Shown: positions 60,976 to 64,000 of the stretch, piece after piece
How positions within the stretch are numbered: position 1 is the stretch's first letter
Layout of the letters: each line of letters opens with the position of its first letter
Assembly (NCBI RefSeq): GCF_011397115.1
Contig: NZ_AP022822.1
Coordinates: 1,911,001-1,975,000, forward strand
Length of the DNA stretch: 64,000 bases
From: Enterococcus saigonensis
GTDB lineage: Bacteria > Bacillota > Bacilli > Lactobacillales > Enterococcaceae
Reading direction: 5' to 3'
Notes under the pieces: generated by a model
Told to the model about the DNA's origin: nothing
The model's database searches: none
The model's input: only the letters and a program-made list of their open reading frames with translations
Translations under genes and position numbers: made by a program

Positions 60976-62208
60976 TTAGTAGCTTGTTTTCTCATTTGAT
61001 ATACTTTGTAGTTTTCGTTCATAATACTCAACCTCCTCCTGATAATATTCTGGGTCTGCCTTCATATTTTGGAGAAGTTTAATCTGTCTTGGATTCATTT
61101 CTCCTTGTTCAATAATCAAAGACAACAAGGAAGAATGAAACGTTTGATCCACTTGTGCAATAAAAGCTAGCGATGGCGAAACACCATGAATTAACCAATT
61201 CATACTTTTCTCAAAGCTTTGAGGAATTGTCTCTAAAGAAATGGTGATTGCGCCATGATTGCCAATAAAGGCTGCCCATTTTTTATCAACTTTTGCCCCT
61301 GGATCATTTGGATCACGGTCATAAAAACAAATTGCTCCATTAAGTAACTCAAAGAACAGTTTGGTTAAATCATGGGTTCTTGAAATAATCTTTGCTAAGC
61401 TTTGCGCTTTCTCTTTTCGATACCGTAGTTCAAAGCGATTTTTCACTTCTGCCTCTTCTAAAGGAATTCCTCGTCGCTTTCGTTGTTCATAATCCTTCTG
61501 ATAAAAACAAAAGCGACATTGACTCTTCTTTGAGCCTAAATACAAGGTCTCGCCATTTGATTCATTATTTGTGATATCCGTCCCGCCATGGGATTCACTC
61601 ACTTGAAAAGTGGTCCACACATGGCCTAGCGTTACCTTACGCTTAAGTTCTGGAATGCTGAGACTCCCCACAAAATCATCTAAAGTAAAATCAATCCGTG
61701 TAAAGTTTCCCTGATAAGCTAATACCTTACGGAAGAACTCTTGCCAGTTTGATTTTGCGGTCTTCAAACGCATGGCAAGATGTTTACAGCCTTGACCTGA
61801 AAACTCCATCACGGTTCCTTTTACCGTATCGTCAATGGAATACCGAATTGTGATTACTTGATTCCATACGTATTGGCCAATATAGCCCTTTGGCGCATAA
61901 TCCAGTTCCTCAAAGCGTTCAATGGGCATGCCAATGATTGCCTCAATCAGTTTTAAATATTGATTCGAGAAAAAGTGAATGGTTAGATAATCAATCAAAA
62001 CACGATTAACTGGAACTAGCTCTTCTTGCAAACTATCCAGTATAAGATTCAATTTTTCTTCACTTAATTGTCTCGTTCCTTTTTCTACCTTTGATAATAA
62101 CGATCTCGAAATCCCTACTTTTTCTGCTAAATATCGCTGGGTCCACCCCCTTTCTTCTCGAGAAACTCGAATCGATTCCCCGAGATCATGTTGATTCACT
62201 TGATTCAT
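60976..62208 (-). CDS. HTH-fused Rep_trans replication initiator/relaxase
   Basis: 410 residues, ATG 62208 behind AAGGAGG. An XRE HTH (WTQRYLAEKVGISRSLLSKVEKG, about 20-42) is fused to a Rep_trans domain: IDYLTIHFF, FTRIDFTLDDF (acidic strand), CRFCFYQKDYEQ (Tyr region) and VKNRFELRYRKE. Such fusions are common in small integrative elements and let one protein regulate itself and nick DNA. Similar in role to the element 1 initiator but a different branch. Confidence 0.88.
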   Translation of the reverse strand: MNQVNQHDLGESIRVSREERGWTQRYLAEKVGISRSLLSKVEKGTRQLSEEKLNLILDSLQEELVPVNRVLIDYLTIHFFSNQYLKLIEAIIGMPIERFEELDYAPKGYIGQYVWNQVITIRYSIDDTVKGTVMEFSGQGCKHLAMRLKTAKSNWQEFFRKVLAYQGNFTRIDFTLDDFVGSLSIPELKRKVTLGHVWTTFQVSESHGGTDITNNESNGETLYLGSKKSQCRFCFYQKDYEQRKRRGIPLEEAEVKNRFELRYRKEKAQSLAKIISRTHDLTKLFFELLNGAICFYDRDPNDPGAKVDKKWAAFIGNHGAITISLETIPQSFEKSMNWLIHGVSPSLAFIAQVDQTFHSSLLSLIIEQGEMNPRQIKLLQNMKADPEYYQEEVEYYERKLQSISNEKTSY

Positions 62209-62256
62209 AGAAAAACCTCCTTCTGCTATTAAATTGTCAAAGAACCCACAGACTTA

Positions 62257-62326
62257 TTTTAAGTACAAATCGATTGTACGCCTGTATTTATTTTAAGTCA
62301 ATACATTTTGACTTTTTTTAAGTACA
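62257..62326. repeat. Three direct repeats in the divergent control region
   Basis: TTTTAAGTACA (62257-62267), TTTTAAGTCAA (62291-62301) and TTTTAAGTACA (about 62316-62326), with a TGTAC inverted half at 62275-62279. Likely operators of the XRE regulator or the HTH-Rep protein, which diverge from here. Confidence 0.6.
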
Positions 62327-62369
62327 CACGTATAATAAATTTAAGAATTCATCCTGAGGAGGAGTTTTC

Positions 62370-63182
62370 ATGGAGATAGACAAGCAAGCAGTGGGCAATC
62401 GAATTCGGCAGATTCGCCAAGAGTTAAAGTTGAGTATGGAGAAATTTGGCAAACTAATTGGTGATTTACCACGAAGTACAGTCAATAACTGGGAACGTGG
62501 AATTAACCTTCCAAAAACCGAAACCCTTCACCAAATTGCAGAGGTGGGTCATGTCACAAACGAATATCTTTTGTATGGTGATCAAGAAAATCAATACATT
62601 TTAGAAATGCTTCAAAAGAAGGCAGGTAAGCTTGATCCTGAGATTGAAGGACTGATAGTAGACGAACTGAACCGAGCTGGTCTTGTTAGTGAAAAAGAAA
62701 TGGATCGAATGATTGAATTTTTTATTACAAACCTCATTCCACCAACTGAACAAGATCAATTTACTTTTCAATGTATCGATGAGAAAAAGCAGCTTTACCT
62801 TGGTTCAACCAATTTTGGTAAAGAAGCGCAACTCTATTTACACCATGATAATCAAAATCATATTCTGCACATGATGCCCTTTACCTTCTCAAACTTTAGT
62901 GTGGATCGCTTACTCGTTTATTTAGCAAATCAAGAATCCTATTCCTATTTTGGGAAACATTTGCCAAAGAAACTAGTTGAAAAAGCCATTCTTTTATACT
63001 CGATCAATCAATCAACCGGAGATGTGCGAATTGCCCCGTTGGTCTATTCAAAAGAAACAGCTTCTTATCAGTACACAGAGGACAATCAATATCTACTAGA
63101 ACAACAATATCTTTATCTGCCATTCGTGATGGAAGTCGAGAAAGAACGTCTGTTAAACGCAGCGTATCCATCATCAAAATAA
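62370..63182 (+). CDS. XRE-family regulator of element 2
   Basis: 270 residues, ATG 62370 behind GAGGAGG. N-terminal HTH (LSMEKFGKLIGDLPRSTVNNWERGINLP). The large C-terminal part (about 75-270) is unlike a CI peptidase and has no recognised domain. Divergent from the initiator gene. Probable immunity/induction switch of the element. Confidence 0.83.
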   Translation: MEIDKQAVGNRIRQIRQELKLSMEKFGKLIGDLPRSTVNNWERGINLPKTETLHQIAEVGHVTNEYLLYGDQENQYILEMLQKKAGKLDPEIEGLIVDELNRAGLVSEKEMDRMIEFFITNLIPPTEQDQFTFQCIDEKKQLYLGSTNFGKEAQLYLHHDNQNHILHMMPFTFSNFSVDRLLVYLANQESYSYFGKHLPKKLVEKAILLYSINQSTGDVRIAPLVYSKETASYQYTEDNQYLLEQQYLYLPFVMEVEKERLLNAAYPSSK

Positions 63183-63269
63183 GGTGACAAGATTGATAAG
63201 CACGTGACAAAGAAAATACTGCTAGGACACTCCCCAATGGGTAGTTGTCACAGTTTCCTGTTCTTTGTT

Positions 63270-63293
63270 AGCCCCCTGTTAGAACCGGGGGCT
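63270..63293 (+). terminator. Terminator after the XRE regulator
   Basis: AGCCCCC / GGGGGCT stem (63270-63276, 63287-63293), then TTATT. Confidence 0.75.
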
Positions 63294-63327
63294 TTATTCC
63301 TGCAGTCCGGCTACGCCTTCCTGCAAT

Positions 63328-63385
63328 AGACAAAACTCCAGATCGGGTAATTCGCTTGTGGCGAAACCCGACCTGGAGTTTGTCT
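63328..63385. other. Large nested hairpin, candidate origin of element 2
   Basis: AGACAAAACTCCAGATCGGG (from 63328) pairs with the arm ending at 63385 with one bulge and one mismatch. Inside lies TTCGC-TTGTG-GCGAA. It is GC-richer than its surroundings and without a T-tract, so an origin (oriT/dso/sso) or recombination site is more likely than a terminator. 63386-63546 shows nothing else. Confidence 0.55.
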
Positions 63386-63546
63386 CTGTATTTTGAACCC
63401 TAACAATTAACCAAACTGACTGATATTCCCATAATCAGTGCGAAATAAGCCATTCAGTCCAGCTTTCCTACCTATCCCTCTGGTTAGTTCTTATTCCTTT
63501 TCCGAAAGGGATAAATGATTGGCTAAATCTGTGTACATTTCAACCT

Positions 63547-63828
63547 TCAAAAATGTTTTCGAAATATTTCATCAGCACATGTCATACAAATTACCGGTGC
63601 GTTCTCAAATTCTAGTTCTTTAATTGATTTCAATTGAGGAGCAGTTACTTTTGGCGGAAATTTCCATTTTGTCCAAACCTCTTCCCCCGTTGAAATTTCT
63701 TTGTTGCAATTATTGCAATGAAAAGTTTTCGTTTCAAAAATATAAATAATTGCTTTATCCAATAAAAGCTTTCTACTTCTCAAATTATTTTTCTCTAATA
63801 AGAAAAACAGAAAAGTAATAAGGTACAA
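63547..63828 (-). CDS. Small zinc-ribbon-like protein
   Basis: Up to 93 residues from TTG 63828; there is no ribosome site, so the real start is uncertain and may be downstream. The conserved part is FHCNNCNKEISTGEEVWTKW, followed by CMTCADEIF: two CxxC pairs, suitable for one zinc ion. It resembles small Firmicute proteins with a C-x2-C...C-x2-C ribbon of unknown role. The N-terminal hydrophobic piece may be foreign if the provisional attR (63789-63801) is real. Confidence 0.55.
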   Translation of the reverse strand: MYLITFLFFLLEKNNLRSRKLLLDKAIIYIFETKTFHCNNCNKEISTGEEVWTKWKFPPKVTAPQLKSIKELEFENAPVICMTCADEIFRKHF

Positions 63829-64000
63829 CAGTGATGATTCCCAATGAAGAACAAACCATAATAATATTTTTCTAACTTATCCCCTTCAAGGAAATAATTT
63901 CTTTTTTTTCACTAAAATAAAGAATTTCTTGCAAAAAATAGAAACTACAAAATTATCAATCATTTCAAGGTAATATAACTACCTGAGTTTATTATCGATT
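63829..64000. other. AT-rich window end, no gene seen
   Basis: No supported coding sequence, RNA or repeat in the final 170 bp. Confidence 0.4.

Larger units (their letters stand above)
59139..63801. mobile_element. Second integrative element (ends provisional)
   Basis: Integrase, DUF3173, HTH-Rep_trans initiator, XRE regulator and a large hairpin lie together (59369-63385), a recognised integrative/mobilizable element module. The ends given here are the two copies of TTTTCTCTAATAA (59139-59151, 63789-63801), the only shared word of this length I found in the expected places. The element could also run past the window. Confidence 0.5.

Noticed and set aside
1..64000. CRISPR arrays, rRNA genes and insertion sequences
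   Set aside because: No regularly spaced repeats, no rRNA-like sequence and no transposase motif were seen on either strand.

Overview
The window is low-GC Firmicute DNA, most likely from an Enterococcus or close relative. The signs are a WxL surface-protein cluster with its DUF916/DUF3324 partner, an IreB-RuvX-DUF1292 operon, a Rex regulator divergent from a YdiF-type ABC-F gene, an Mga-like regulator, strong AGGAGG ribosome sites and many GTG/TTG starts. Species cannot be named from this view. No rRNA, tRNA or CRISPR array was recognised.

Layout. 1-1.4 kb: 3'-truncated amidase. 1.8-5.3 kb: membrane polysaccharide synthase locus (degenerate GGDEF protein broken by a frameshift, tiny membrane protein, GT2 synthase, GH8 hydrolase). 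5.3-10.7 kb: five-gene WxL cell-surface operon on the minus strand. 10.9-13.7 kb: Mga-like regulator overlapping an NADH-peroxidase-like flavoprotein whose catalytic Cys42 position is Ser. 13.8-19.6 kb: DUF697 protein, TetR regulator with a clear operator in front of a MacB/FtsX-type ABC exporter, and an NAD(P)-binding protein.

19.73-30.22 kb: a 10.5-kb integrative and probably mobilizable element inserted in the 3' end of the DUF1292 gene. It restores the last codons (FMSEEEE plus stop) and supplies a new terminator, leaving the original gene end and terminator stranded at 19.7 kb. It carries a tyrosine integrase, XRE regulators, a Rep_trans/MobT-type initiator with a GC-rich hairpin upstream, a DUF961-like protein, a bacteriocin-like trio (secreted precursor with two C-terminal Cys, thioredoxin-like lipoprotein, two-TM protein) and a cargo of a KAP-type NTPase, a protein with an RxxxxH (HEPN-like) motif and an unknown protein. 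The cargo looks like a candidate defence module.

30.2-41.2 kb: core genes. These are DUF1292-ruvX-ireB, a DUF318 permease pair, a thioredoxin-like protein, rex, ABC-F, a zinc-starvation operon of cysteine-free ribosomal proteins (rpsN, rpmF, rpmG) behind a Zur-box-like site, a C39-like peptidase, a potassium channel and alanine dehydrogenase. 41.2-45.2 kb: moaA remnant and a TPP-riboswitch-controlled thiamine-precursor ABC transporter whose first gene (thiamine-binding protein) is frameshifted. 45.2-46.3 kb: AbrB-type membrane protein. 46.6-58.1 kb: glycan-utilization locus (glutaminase-A-like protein, GH92 alpha-mannosidase, YesL protein, two permeases, binding lipoprotein, GH2 enzyme) with a divergent ArsR-type regulator. 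58.5-64 kb: a small chromosomal gene, then a second integrative element (integrase, DUF3173, HTH-Rep_trans fusion, XRE regulator, large hairpin) whose ends are not firmly defined.
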